DNA from: Wolbachia endosymbiont (group A) of Pogonocherus hispidulus | GTDB lineage: Bacteria; Pseudomonadota; Alphaproteobacteria; Rickettsiales; Anaplasmataceae | Assembly (NCBI RefSeq): GCF_964028195.1 | Contig: NZ_OZ034750.1 | Coordinates: 620,001 to 684,000 of the forward strand | Reading direction: 5' to 3' | DNA length: 64,000 bases | Shown: positions 9,248-17,580 of the stretch, piece by piece | Position numbering within the stretch: position 1 is the stretch's first letter | Layout: each line of letters begins with the position of its first letter | Position numbers and translations under genes: made by a program | Notes under the pieces: model-generated | What the model was told of the DNA's origin: nothing | The model's input: the letters and a program-made list of their open reading frames with translations, nothing else | The model's database searches: none

Positions 9248-9622
9248 TTAAGCTCCCTTGCGGATAATGATCCCTCGTCCTTCAAGTTGCTTTATTGCTG
9301 CATTTTTCTGCTCTTCAGTGATATTTGCTGGCCACACAACTGCATGATCTGCTAGCATTGCACTGCGAGTAATAATCACTCCTTTCATATCAGAATCTTT
9401 GCTATGTATATCGGTTGTAATTACTCCTACTGCTGTTTGTGTGCCGTCTGTTCCAGTGGGGTTCAGCACTCTAATAAAACCATCATCTGTCTTCTTGGCA
9501 ACTACTGTACCAAGTTTAATATTTTGACCTTTCGCTACAGTTATTTGGTCTCTTGAATATAGACTTGATACCTCATACTTTAATAAGTCACCTAGATTAT
9601 TTTGTTCGCTTATACAACTCAT
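9248..9622 (-). CDS. Head decoration protein (lambda gpD family)
   Basis: A 124-aa protein of the lambda gpD group, trimers of which cement the expanded capsid. Family features are LLKYEVSSLYSRDQITVAKGQNIKLGTVVAK-like N-terminal strands and the central VGVITTDIHSKD, followed by ADHAVVWPANITEEQKNAAIKQL at the C-terminus. It lies between the protease and the capsid gene as in lambda-like head operons. An AGGAGAG site precedes the ATG. Confidence 0.87.
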   Translation of the reverse strand: MSCISEQNNLGDLLKYEVSSLYSRDQITVAKGQNIKLGTVVAKKTDDGFIRVLNPTGTDGTQTAVGVITTDIHSKDSDMKGVIITRSAMLADHAVVWPANITEEQKNAAIKQLEGRGIIIRKGA

Positions 9623-9689
9623 AAATTTCTCTCCTTAACTGCTTACCGCCGCTTTTATCAATGCTATATACGGCGGTTATAAAAATACT

Positions 9690-10721
9690 TTAACTCCTAC
9701 GACTTCTTGCTACCTGTATCATTAAATCTTCTCCTGAATTCTGTGGTATTGCACTCAGTATTTCTGTCTTCTTCGTTCGCTCTGCTAGCAGTTCCATTAA
9801 AACTTCCCTGGCTTGCTCAACACTTACGCCCTGCTCAATAAATTCTCCTATTTTCTCTGGCATTCGTGATAAGTTACATAAACGTATTAATTCAAGAACT
9901 TCATTACGATACTTGGTTAAATTATCAGTTTCTAGGTCATTTGTAGTTTGTTCATTCATAGTAATACTCCTGTTTTTATTAATAGATGAAAGAATTGTAA
10001 TTCCGTCTGCAAGTCCCACTTCTATTGCATTCTTGCCAAAATAAAGCCCTGCTTCTGTATTTTTTATTGCTTGTACAGAAAGTCCTCTGTTACGTGCTAT
10101 AAGTTCAGTCAGAATTTCATATAAGCGATTTACTTCCTCCTCTAAACTTTTTAAGCTTTCTGAACTTATCGGCTCATGTGGATTTAAATCATTCTTTCTC
10201 TTGCCTGTAAAAATAGTTGTGTATTTTATTCCACATTTTTCATCAAACCCACTTTGATCTATATGACTTGCTATTACTCCTATACTCCCAACTCCTGAAG
10301 TGCGGGTGAGAAAAATCTTTTCAGCGCTAGAAGCTATAGCATATGCAGCAGAGTACGCATCATCGTTTGCTATCGCTATTATCCTCTTTTTTGCTCTTGA
10401 TTCATAAATAAAGTCAGCTAGGTCAAATATACCGTTTACCTCTCCTCCGGGACTATCTATGTCCAGTAAAATAGTCTCTATACTACTATCTTCTAATGCT
10501 TGCTTTACTTGTACTTCTATTTGCTCATATGATGTCATCCCGAGCATTTCATCAAACGCACCCGGTTTTTTAGTTAAAATTCCATGAATTGGTATAATTG
10601 CAGTTCTTTCTACGTTACTTTTGATGGAGTGATTTTTGAAAATTGGCTGTTTTTCTTTGTATAACGATAGCAGCTCAAAACTCCTTGGTTCAAGCATTAA
10701 TGGTTTTCCTAAGAGCATCAT
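9690..10721 (-). CDS. Head maturation protease / scaffold (S49, SppA-like)
   Basis: A 343-aa protein of the S49 peptidase family, equivalent to lambda gpC/Nu3. The ClpP/crotonase-type fold is seen in IPIHGILTKK, LLDIDSPGGEV and the nucleophile region NDDAYSAAYAIASSAEKI. The downstream SGVGSIGVIASH segment includes the region of the catalytic lysine, and FTGKRKNDLNPHEPI follows. The last 100 residues (from about 240) are charged and helical and may serve as scaffold. It overlaps the portal gene by 4 nt. Confidence 0.9.
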   Translation of the reverse strand: MMLLGKPLMLEPRSFELLSLYKEKQPIFKNHSIKSNVERTAIIPIHGILTKKPGAFDEMLGMTSYEQIEVQVKQALEDSSIETILLDIDSPGGEVNGIFDLADFIYESRAKKRIIAIANDDAYSAAYAIASSAEKIFLTRTSGVGSIGVIASHIDQSGFDEKCGIKYTTIFTGKRKNDLNPHEPISSESLKSLEEEVNRLYEILTELIARNRGLSVQAIKNTEAGLYFGKNAIEVGLADGITILSSINKNRSITMNEQTTNDLETDNLTKYRNEVLELIRLCNLSRMPEKIGEFIEQGVSVEQAREVLMELLAERTKKTEILSAIPQNSGEDLMIQVARSRRS

Positions 10722-12124
10722 AATCCTTTACAATCAGAGTCAAACATTAAGTTGAGACTATTTGCACGCTTTTGATCTTCTGCTATTTCTTGGTCAATTT
10801 CTTCTACATCGTAACCCATTTCTGATACTACTTCTGCTCGACTCTTAAATCCATTCCTTACTGCCATTTGCTGTGCTTGCTGGTCTTTCAGTGGATCCAC
10901 CCAATCAAATCCCTGTGGTATCCATTTTACTTCTTCTTTCGCTGCTTTTACTACTTTTTCATCTATACTCAGTTCTCCACAAAGCACTGCTAACTCTAGC
11001 CATCTATTCCAAATAGGTCTACAAAACTGGAACACTATCACGTTATGCTGTAACATTGCGCACCTTCTGCGAAACTCTATCAACCCTGCCCGAATGGATG
11101 AATAATTAACGCTTGTTAAATCTTCTGTTAGCTGCTCATATGTTATTCCTGTACCTATTGCTATTGCCCTCAGTTGCTGTCTTATAAACGCTTCATAACT
11201 TCCTCCAACATCTGACGGCTCTGAAAATTTTATGTCTTCTCCTGGGTCTAAAAGCTGCATTGTTCCAGGTTCCAATCCAGATAGTGCTACTCCTTGCTCA
11301 TTACTTTCACCTTCTCCTAAAATATTTGCCTCAGGATCAAGTCTCGTAATAAACCCTGCAAACATCGCTGCTGTCTTTTTTCTCACTAATTCTGCATCAT
11401 CATATTGATCAAGTTCATAGAGCTTTAGCAGTATACTCGAAAGCCATGGCTCTCCTCTAATTTGCCCAGGTCTCAGTGGTTTATAGATATGTAAAACATC
11501 GTTTGCTGGTACTCTCACTGATTCGCCAAATGACCCTTCTCCTGGATGTTCTCTAAATAAGTAATATGCTTCTCTTTGCCCAAGCCTGTTAAACTCAATC
11601 CCGTTTCTTATTACATTACCATTTCTTAAAGTTTGATTTGTTTTATTATCTAAATGTTCAGACTCAAGTACTTGCAGTTGTAATGGTACAGAAAATCTAT
11701 CTTCCAGCTTTCTCGTTCTTAAACGTACAAAACATTCTCCTCCCTCTATCATACTTCTGCATACTAGAGCTTGTAATCCATAAAAATCACTTACTCCGTT
11801 ACTGTCTGCTTCATCTGTCCATTTTAGCCATAATTCTTGCACCTTCTTTCGAAATTCTCCATCTCTTGCTTTTGATTGTGGTTTTATTCCTGTTCCAATA
11901 GAGTTACTTACTATTGTATCAATGATATTTGCTGCATATGGATTTTTTCTCACCATATCACGTGATCTACTACGTAAAGTTTCAAGGCTTTGAGACAGCA
12001 AATTGTTTATACTTCCTAACTCTGGTTGAAAGTGAAAAAATCTTCTCCCTAAGCCTGCTGCATCCCAAGCAGAACTTTTGATTTTTGGCTTGTAGAATAA
12101 TTGTTTGAAGGTTTTTAGTAGCAT
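10718..12124 (-). CDS. Portal protein (lambda gpB family)
   Basis: A 468-aa lambda-type portal protein, the dodecameric ring through which DNA enters the capsid. Diagnostic segments are SRDMVRKNPYAANIIDTIV, GTGIKPQS, DFYGLQALVCRSMIEGGECFV, VLESEHLD, and the wing/stem region DVLHIYKPLRPGQIRGEPWL. Family-specific SVNYSSIRAGLIEFRR lies near residue 340. Length is slightly below lambda gpB. It abuts the gpW-like gene. Confidence 0.93.
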   Translation of the reverse strand: MLLKTFKQLFYKPKIKSSAWDAAGLGRRFFHFQPELGSINNLLSQSLETLRSRSRDMVRKNPYAANIIDTIVSNSIGTGIKPQSKARDGEFRKKVQELWLKWTDEADSNGVSDFYGLQALVCRSMIEGGECFVRLRTRKLEDRFSVPLQLQVLESEHLDNKTNQTLRNGNVIRNGIEFNRLGQREAYYLFREHPGEGSFGESVRVPANDVLHIYKPLRPGQIRGEPWLSSILLKLYELDQYDDAELVRKKTAAMFAGFITRLDPEANILGEGESNEQGVALSGLEPGTMQLLDPGEDIKFSEPSDVGGSYEAFIRQQLRAIAIGTGITYEQLTEDLTSVNYSSIRAGLIEFRRRCAMLQHNVIVFQFCRPIWNRWLELAVLCGELSIDEKVVKAAKEEVKWIPQGFDWVDPLKDQQAQQMAVRNGFKSRAEVVSEMGYDVEEIDQEIAEDQKRANSLNLMFDSDCKGL

Positions 12125-12340
12125 TTATAAAATTCCTTTACTTGTTGAAAAAATAATCTTTCTTTTGGCTACGGTTTTCAGTTCAGCTTTAATACGTTGT
12201 CTTAAGTTCAATAAATCTTTTATCTGAACTTCCCCGTACCGAACTACATGGTCACCATATGCAATTGATACTACTCGCTCTCCGTTTTGCAGTTTTTTTA
12301 TTGCTTGTTCAACTTGAAACAAATACTCTTCGTTATACAT
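12125..12340 (-). CDS. Head-tail joining protein, gpW-like
   Basis: A 71-aa protein between large terminase and portal, the same place as lambda W. It has the expected layout: an N-terminal helix (EYLFQVEQAIKKLQNGERVV), a short hairpin (SIAYGDHVVRYGEVQ) and a second helix (IKDLLNLRQRIKAEL). gpW binds the portal after packaging and helps tail joining. It overlaps the terminase stop by 8 nt. Confidence 0.85.
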   Translation of the reverse strand: MYNEEYLFQVEQAIKKLQNGERVVSIAYGDHVVRYGEVQIKDLLNLRQRIKAELKTVAKRKIIFSTSKGIL

Positions 12341-14171
12341 TTTCCAACCACTTACTCTGTCTTACTTTTTTAGGCTTTTTACTTTCTGGTTTTTCACTTA
12401 AACTATTCCATTTACTCTCTGGCCAACGATCGATTCCAAGCGCAATAGATGCAGCTCTTGCATAAATTCGGCAATCTAGTACTTCATTTCTTTCTCTTAC
12501 CTTTTGCCACTCTTGTTTTGTATATCCTTTTACTACTTTGCTGACTAATTGCTCTGCCGTTAGCTGCTTAAAATACTCAGGTGCATACTCCGGAAAATGA
12601 CAATATCCAGGTAGAGCTTTTCCTTCTTCTTCTTTTAAAATATTAAGTAATTGAAAAAGCTCTGACTTTAATATCGATACTCCTACTGGCCATAGCTTTA
12701 TTCCTCTTTTCAGCTTTTGACCACCAACTGTTATATCTACTCTACTTGGGCTGCTAAGTGGCACTAGGGCTTTATTTACACCTTTGACTGCCATTACTCT
12801 TCCAGATCCTTGATGACCTCTTACCCAGTTATATACTTCTTGCGTTGCATATCCAGCATCTACTGCCATCATACTTATCATATATTCAAGCCCATTTTTA
12901 CCGATAAAATGATGATTGAGGAGCTCCGAAAGCTTTTTCCATACTTCCCCACCTCCTGTATCTCCTTCAAATACTTGGTAGTCTATTGACCAATTTTCAC
13001 GACTTTTTCCCCATGCGACAACTTCTACTTCTAAACGATCTTTTTGGACATCTACTCCTGCTGTGAGGATTACTTCGCCTTTTGGTACTGTGCCTATGGG
13101 AAAAAATTCTCTCCTGTTAAATAATTGCTTCCAGTCTGGTACTTCTCCTTTATCTACCCAAGTTTCTCCTAAAGTGGTATTTATCCAAACTTTCAGTAAT
13201 TGTTCGCTTTCCTTTGCATGGAGAAAGTCCTCTACTGCTTGTTGCCAACTATACCACCCAACCGGACTATAAAGACTTGAAAGATGAAATCCTTTTTTCT
13301 CACCTTTTACTCCATTAGTAGGTCTCCATTCTCCACGCTCAAGCATCTCTGTCTTTTGATGATTTTCTATCTTTTTACCACATTCTATACATATATAGTG
13401 TGCTGTATTTGGATTTTTATCTTCCCATTTTATTTGTGACCATTTCAGAACTTGATAGTAATTACAATGTGGACATGGTACAAAAAAGTATCTCTTATCT
13501 GTTGCTTCAAATTCTTTCTCAATTCTACTTATTCCATGAATCGTTGGCGTTGATACTAAAAAAATCTTTCGCCGTGCAAATGTATTGGTACGAGCTATGC
13601 TGAGTAAAACTGGATCTCCTTCTCCTCCCGAATCTCCTGGGTAGGCATCTATTTCATCAAGAAAGAGATATTTTACTGGCATAGATCTAAGTCCTACACT
13701 GCTATTTGCTCCAGTTATTACTACTATTCCACCTGGAAACTCCTTACTTTGTACAGTATTGCCTGAATCTCTTGATCTTGGGTCTTTTACTTTACTTTTT
13801 AAACATGGTGTACTTTCAATCAGTGGTGCAAATCTTCCCTTTGACCAACGTTTTCCCATTTCAACTGTTGGCTGCACAACTAACATTGGACCTGGTGTTT
13901 GATCGATAATATAGCCAATCCAATTGTTACCAGCTTCTGTTCCCCCAATCTGCGCTCCTTTCATGAATACTACTTTTTCTGCAGGTGAAGAAGGAGATAG
14001 TGAATCCATGATTTCTTTAAGGTATGGCGTTCTCTCTGTTCTCCATTTACCTGGCTCTGATGCTGCAGTTGGTGCTAGAACTCGATACTCATTCGCCCAC
14101 TCTGATACTTTAAGCTCCGGATCTGGTCTTAAACCTTCAGAAAAAGCTCTAGCGTATATCATTGTCTGCAT
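12333..14171 (-). CDS. Terminase large subunit (gpA family)
   Basis: A 612-aa DNA-packaging motor ATPase and nuclease. The N-terminal ATPase shows VVFMKGAQIGGTEAGNNWIG (Walker A-like, residues about 70) and YLFLDEIDAYP (Walker B, about 170), with VSTPTIHGISRIEKEF as the coupling motif. A CPHCNYYQVLKW zinc-like element is present, as in gpA. The C-terminal nuclease includes LTAGVDVQKDRLEVEVVAWG and MAVDAGYATQEVYNW with acidic residues. Full length for the family. Its start overlaps the end of the ankyrin gene by 13 nt. Confidence 0.93.
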   Translation of the reverse strand: MQTMIYARAFSEGLRPDPELKVSEWANEYRVLAPTAASEPGKWRTERTPYLKEIMDSLSPSSPAEKVVFMKGAQIGGTEAGNNWIGYIIDQTPGPMLVVQPTVEMGKRWSKGRFAPLIESTPCLKSKVKDPRSRDSGNTVQSKEFPGGIVVITGANSSVGLRSMPVKYLFLDEIDAYPGDSGGEGDPVLLSIARTNTFARRKIFLVSTPTIHGISRIEKEFEATDKRYFFVPCPHCNYYQVLKWSQIKWEDKNPNTAHYICIECGKKIENHQKTEMLERGEWRPTNGVKGEKKGFHLSSLYSPVGWYSWQQAVEDFLHAKESEQLLKVWINTTLGETWVDKGEVPDWKQLFNRREFFPIGTVPKGEVILTAGVDVQKDRLEVEVVAWGKSRENWSIDYQVFEGDTGGGEVWKKLSELLNHHFIGKNGLEYMISMMAVDAGYATQEVYNWVRGHQGSGRVMAVKGVNKALVPLSSPSRVDITVGGQKLKRGIKLWPVGVSILKSELFQLLNILKEEEGKALPGYCHFPEYAPEYFKQLTAEQLVSKVVKGYTKQEWQKVRERNEVLDCRIYARAASIALGIDRWPESKWNSLSEKPESKKPKKVRQSKWLENV

Positions 14172-15637
14172 CTACTCATAATTGGTTCTATCTCAATATT
14201 GTTAACAGTAGAGTTTATTCCTCCACACTCCTCCAATTCCATAAACACCTTTTTCTGAAATTCGTTTTCTATATATCTTTTGCTCACCTCACTTATCATT
14301 ATTGCTATAACAAGCGCAAATATCCCTGTTATTGTTGCAAAAATGATTGCACTGCTTATTGTTGTTGCTGTTAACCCTATACATACCGCTATTGCTACTG
14401 CACTTACTGAGGTAAAAACACAGATCACATTGTTGTATTTTCTTACTTTTGCATCTCTATGTTCTATACACCTATAATAAACTGGTACAGACTTGCCTAT
14501 CTCGTCTGGTAATTTGATGCTCTTTTCTTTAAATAAAGTTTTTAGCAATTCTAAATTATTTGACTTGATTGCTAAGTGCAAAACAGGTGTATAGTTTGCT
14601 CCTTTTTTCAGCAATAACTTTACTACATGTAAATGCCTTTTTTCTGCAGCAAGATAAATTGGTGATAGACCTTTATTATTTACAATATCAATATTGATTT
14701 CTTCTTTTAAAATTGCATCTACAATCTCAATTTCTCCTCTTTGTGCAGCTAAATGGAGTAGACTATTCTTTTCAGAACCGTATTTATTACTCACCAAAGC
14801 CTTCTTTATCTCAGGTTTAGCGTAATCAAATGGTGTCTTGCCGCTATCGTCTTTTACCAGAGGGTCTATATCTTCTCGCGTTAGTAAAACTTCTATTGTT
14901 TTAAGTCTTTCAGCGTAATGTAGTGGTGTTTTATTTTCGTAGTCTTGCAAATTGACTTGAGCATTAGGCTCCTTTATTAAGCATTTGAGGATATCAAGAC
15001 ACAAATCTCTTTCATCATAATTAGCATTACTTACAGCTATATGAACAGGTGACAATTTCATTGAGTTTTGCCCTATACGTGCGCTATTTACATCTGCACC
15101 TAGCTTCAGCAGTAACTTTACTATCTCCAACTTCTTGTTATTAACTGCATAGTGCATTGGTGTCTGATTTCGTGCATCAAAGACATCTATTTCAGCGCTT
15201 CCTTCTTCCACTAAAATTTTGACAACATTTTCATGTCCTATGCCTGCTGCTAGATGTAATGGAGTATGATGCAGAGCATTTCGTACATTAACGTCAATAC
15301 CTTTTCTGATCAAATATCTAACTGCATTAATTTCACCTATCATTGCAGCTAAATGAAGTAAACTATCTTGTTCTGATCCGTATTTGTTACTAATTAACGC
15401 TTGCAATATTTCTGCTTTTTTCCCTTCTTTGGCGTAATCAAGAGATGTTTTACCTTCATTATCTTCCACAAAAGGATTAATATTCTTCTTCGTGAGTAAC
15501 AAATCCACCATGCTTAATTCATCAAACTCTATAGCGCAATGCAGTGGAGTTTTTCCGTTTAACCCTCTGACATTAACATCTAATCCAGGTTGATTAATGA
15601 GACACTTTATTAACTCTAAACTTAAGTTATCAGCCAT
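14159..15637 (-). CDS. Ankyrin-repeat protein with C-terminal membrane hairpin, inside terminase operon
   Basis: A 492-aa protein with about ten ankyrin repeats from residue 1 to 370 (KTPLHCAIEFDELSMVDLLL, HTPLHLAAGIGHENVVKILV, QTPMHYAVNNKKLEIVKLLL, SPIYLAAEKRHLHVVKLLL and others). The unit containing SNKYGSE...SLLHLAA occurs twice, suggesting internal duplication. Residues about 408-460 form two hydrophobic helices. It separates small and large terminase genes, with which it is probably co-transcribed. A virion or packaging role is not expected for such a protein; exposure to the host after lysis is a common proposal but is inference. Confidence 0.88.
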   Translation of the reverse strand: MADNLSLELIKCLINQPGLDVNVRGLNGKTPLHCAIEFDELSMVDLLLTKKNINPFVEDNEGKTSLDYAKEGKKAEILQALISNKYGSEQDSLLHLAAMIGEINAVRYLIRKGIDVNVRNALHHTPLHLAAGIGHENVVKILVEEGSAEIDVFDARNQTPMHYAVNNKKLEIVKLLLKLGADVNSARIGQNSMKLSPVHIAVSNANYDERDLCLDILKCLIKEPNAQVNLQDYENKTPLHYAERLKTIEVLLTREDIDPLVKDDSGKTPFDYAKPEIKKALVSNKYGSEKNSLLHLAAQRGEIEIVDAILKEEINIDIVNNKGLSPIYLAAEKRHLHVVKLLLKKGANYTPVLHLAIKSNNLELLKTLFKEKSIKLPDEIGKSVPVYYRCIEHRDAKVRKYNNVICVFTSVSAVAIAVCIGLTATTISSAIIFATITGIFALVIAIMISEVSKRYIENEFQKKVFMELEECGGINSTVNNIEIEPIMSRCRQ

Positions 15638-15655
15638 TTTATATTTAAAATCTTT

Positions 15656-16138
15656 TTATATTTGAAATTTAGTGTTAGATAATTCTTCAAGCGAGTTTGT
15701 AATCTCTTCAGTTAGCGTCTGATGAATCTTTTCAGTGTCACTCAGTGATGCAAGTAGTGCTGAAACTCTATTTGGAATATTAAGCAAATTATTACGGACA
15801 ACTCTTGCTACATTAAATGCATCGCGCTTTACTTCCTCTACTGCTACAAGCTCTCCTATTTCAGCCTTAGCTTTCGCCTCAAGCAGTTTACCACGTTCCA
15901 TTTCATTTTTTATTCGCGTTTTTAGTAACATCGTGGAAAGTTTTTCTCCGTTTTCTGAATAGTTTTTTCTTCTCAGCGGCTGACTTGGATCTCTGATTGT
16001 TTCTATAGCCCTATTTGCTTGCTCTCGGTTAATGAGTCCATCCTCCAGCTCAACTATTCCTTTCTTTACTAAGTAACAGACGTATTGCTTTGATACTCCT
16101 ATCTCTCTTGCCCATTCTGTTTGTGTTATTTTTTCCAC
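15656..16138 (-). CDS. Terminase small subunit (Nu1-like)
   Basis: A 160-aa protein with an N-terminal winged-helix DNA-binding motif (TQTEWAREIGVSKQYVCYLV), then a Nu1-like charged helix (LLKTRIKNEMERGKLLEAKAKAEIGELV) and VARVVRNNLLNIPNRVSALLA, which is typical of phage small terminases. It would recognise the packaging site and recruit the large subunit. It is the first gene of the virion block, 22 nt beyond the methyltransferase stop. Confidence 0.82.
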   Translation of the reverse strand: MEKITQTEWAREIGVSKQYVCYLVKKGIVELEDGLINREQANRAIETIRDPSQPLRRKNYSENGEKLSTMLLKTRIKNEMERGKLLEAKAKAEIGELVAVEEVKRDAFNVARVVRNNLLNIPNRVSALLASLSDTEKIHQTLTEEITNSLEELSNTKFQI

Positions 16139-16160
16139 TTTTTTTTCCTCTCTCTTGTTT

Positions 16161-16780
16161 CTACGAATTTTCTTCTTGAATCTCTGAAAAGGTTTTACCA
16201 GTACCGGCTAAAATGGCATCTCTTCCCGTGTATACTTGCCAACGTTTTATCGTTACATCTACAAACTTTGAATCTAGCTCTATTGTTCTGCAGATTCTTC
16301 CTGTTCTCTCACATGCAATCAGTGTGCTGCCAGAACCACTAAATGGATCAAGTACTATGTCTCCTGGTCTGCTGCTGTTTACTATTGCTTTTTCCATTAG
16401 CTCTACTGGCTTCATTGTTGGGTGCAGTGAGTTATGTGTTGGCTTATCATAAAACCACAGATCACTTTGATTTCTACCACCATGCCACTCACGTTTATTG
16501 CCGCTTTTCCATCCATAAAGCATTGCTTCGTATTGTCTTTGATAATCAGATCTGCCTAGTGTAAAATGATTCTTTGCCCAAATGATAAATGTTGACCATT
16601 TTCCTCCTGCCTCCTCAAATGCTTTTTGCAACGTTGAAAACTCTGATGATGATATGCAGATGTAAATTGCTCCTTTGGTGTATGCTAAAATATGAGTGCA
16701 AATATCATAGAGAAAAAGTTCATACTTTTCACCTTGATTATCGTTTAATATTTTTTTATCTTCTCTTTCTTGACTGCTAC
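16161..16780 (-). CDS. ParB/DNA methyltransferase, 3' exon
   Basis: Second coding part of a phage ParB-methyltransferase gene split by the nested group II intron. It begins at GTAGCAGTCA (minus strand). After joining to the 5' exon it reads NVDY-GSSQERED in frame. It carries the target-recognition part (FIIWAKNHFTLGRSDYQRQYE), HPTMKPVELMEKAI, and the SAM-binding motif DPFSGSGSTLIACERTGR. The order DPPY before FxGxG is that of beta-class N6-adenine/N4-cytosine methyltransferases. Exon lengths of 610 and 620 nt sum to 410 codons (409 aa), so precise splicing would give an intact enzyme. Without splicing, the C-terminal half lacks the catalytic DPPY. Confidence 0.85.
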
Positions 16781-16927
16781 GCCGGGTAGAAAGAGAAGCG
16801 TTGCCGCTCCTTTTCCCCCTAAGAACCGTACTTGACAGTTTCCCGTCATACGGCTCAAGCCTTTCAAAGGCAGATTTATTTGCCCGGCTGTTATCGATAG
16901 AAGACTGGTTCTCAAGTTTCGTCATAA

Positions 16928-17580
16928 TTACTTCTCCTTAATACAATGTTGGTATTTCTTTCTTTCAAGATTTCGCTTGAAAAAGTATGAATTAAACTTT
17001 GGATCATAGGGATTAGCATCTGCTCTTATTTTGACATGTCTCACAATCGGAATTGAGGCAGCTTGCATTAAAGTTACCATGCTACCTTGTCCTTTATCTT
17101 TTGAAGACTTAGCAAAGAAGGTCCAGTTATTATTGCCAATGGTGCAAAAGTATCTCTGCTTTCTCCATTGAAAATTTTTATTTGGATGCCTTCTTTTAAT
17201 CCATCTCAAAAGCGCACCAAAGATCTTATGATCGACATAGTTGAACACTTTCTTTGACACAACATGACGGTAATAATTTGTCCATCCTCTGATCTTAGGA
17301 TTCAAGGTGTAGATAAGTTGTTCCGTTGTTATTGTGCTGTGAAGTCTCATGGTTTCCAGGATCATTTTTAGGAACTCTTTGATACTTGCTTTAGAAGGCA
17401 TGATCAAGAGCTTTCCTCGATACTTTCGAATCGTAAATCCTAGAAAATCAAATCCTTCATCAATGGAAGTAATCTTAGTTTTTTCTACTGAGAATTCCAA
17501 TCCACGCTCCTTCAAAAAGGCACACACTGCTGGTTTTACTTTGTTTTCAAGGACTTCTTTCGATCTTCCTGTAATAATAA
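16928..17580 (-). CDS. Outer intron 1 RT/maturase, 3' part
   Basis: C-terminal half of the RT encoded by outer intron 1. It continues directly after the catalytic YADD: FIITGRSKEVLENKVKP, the thumb region LEFSVEKTKI, GFDFLGFTIRKY, then the maturase (X) domain PKIRGWTNYYRHVVSKKVF. The tail is basic and has no HNH motif, so the intron may use a retrohoming path without an endonuclease domain. Joined to 20248-19429 it gives 491 codons including stop (490 aa). Alone it lacks a start after the inner intron. Confidence 0.82.
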
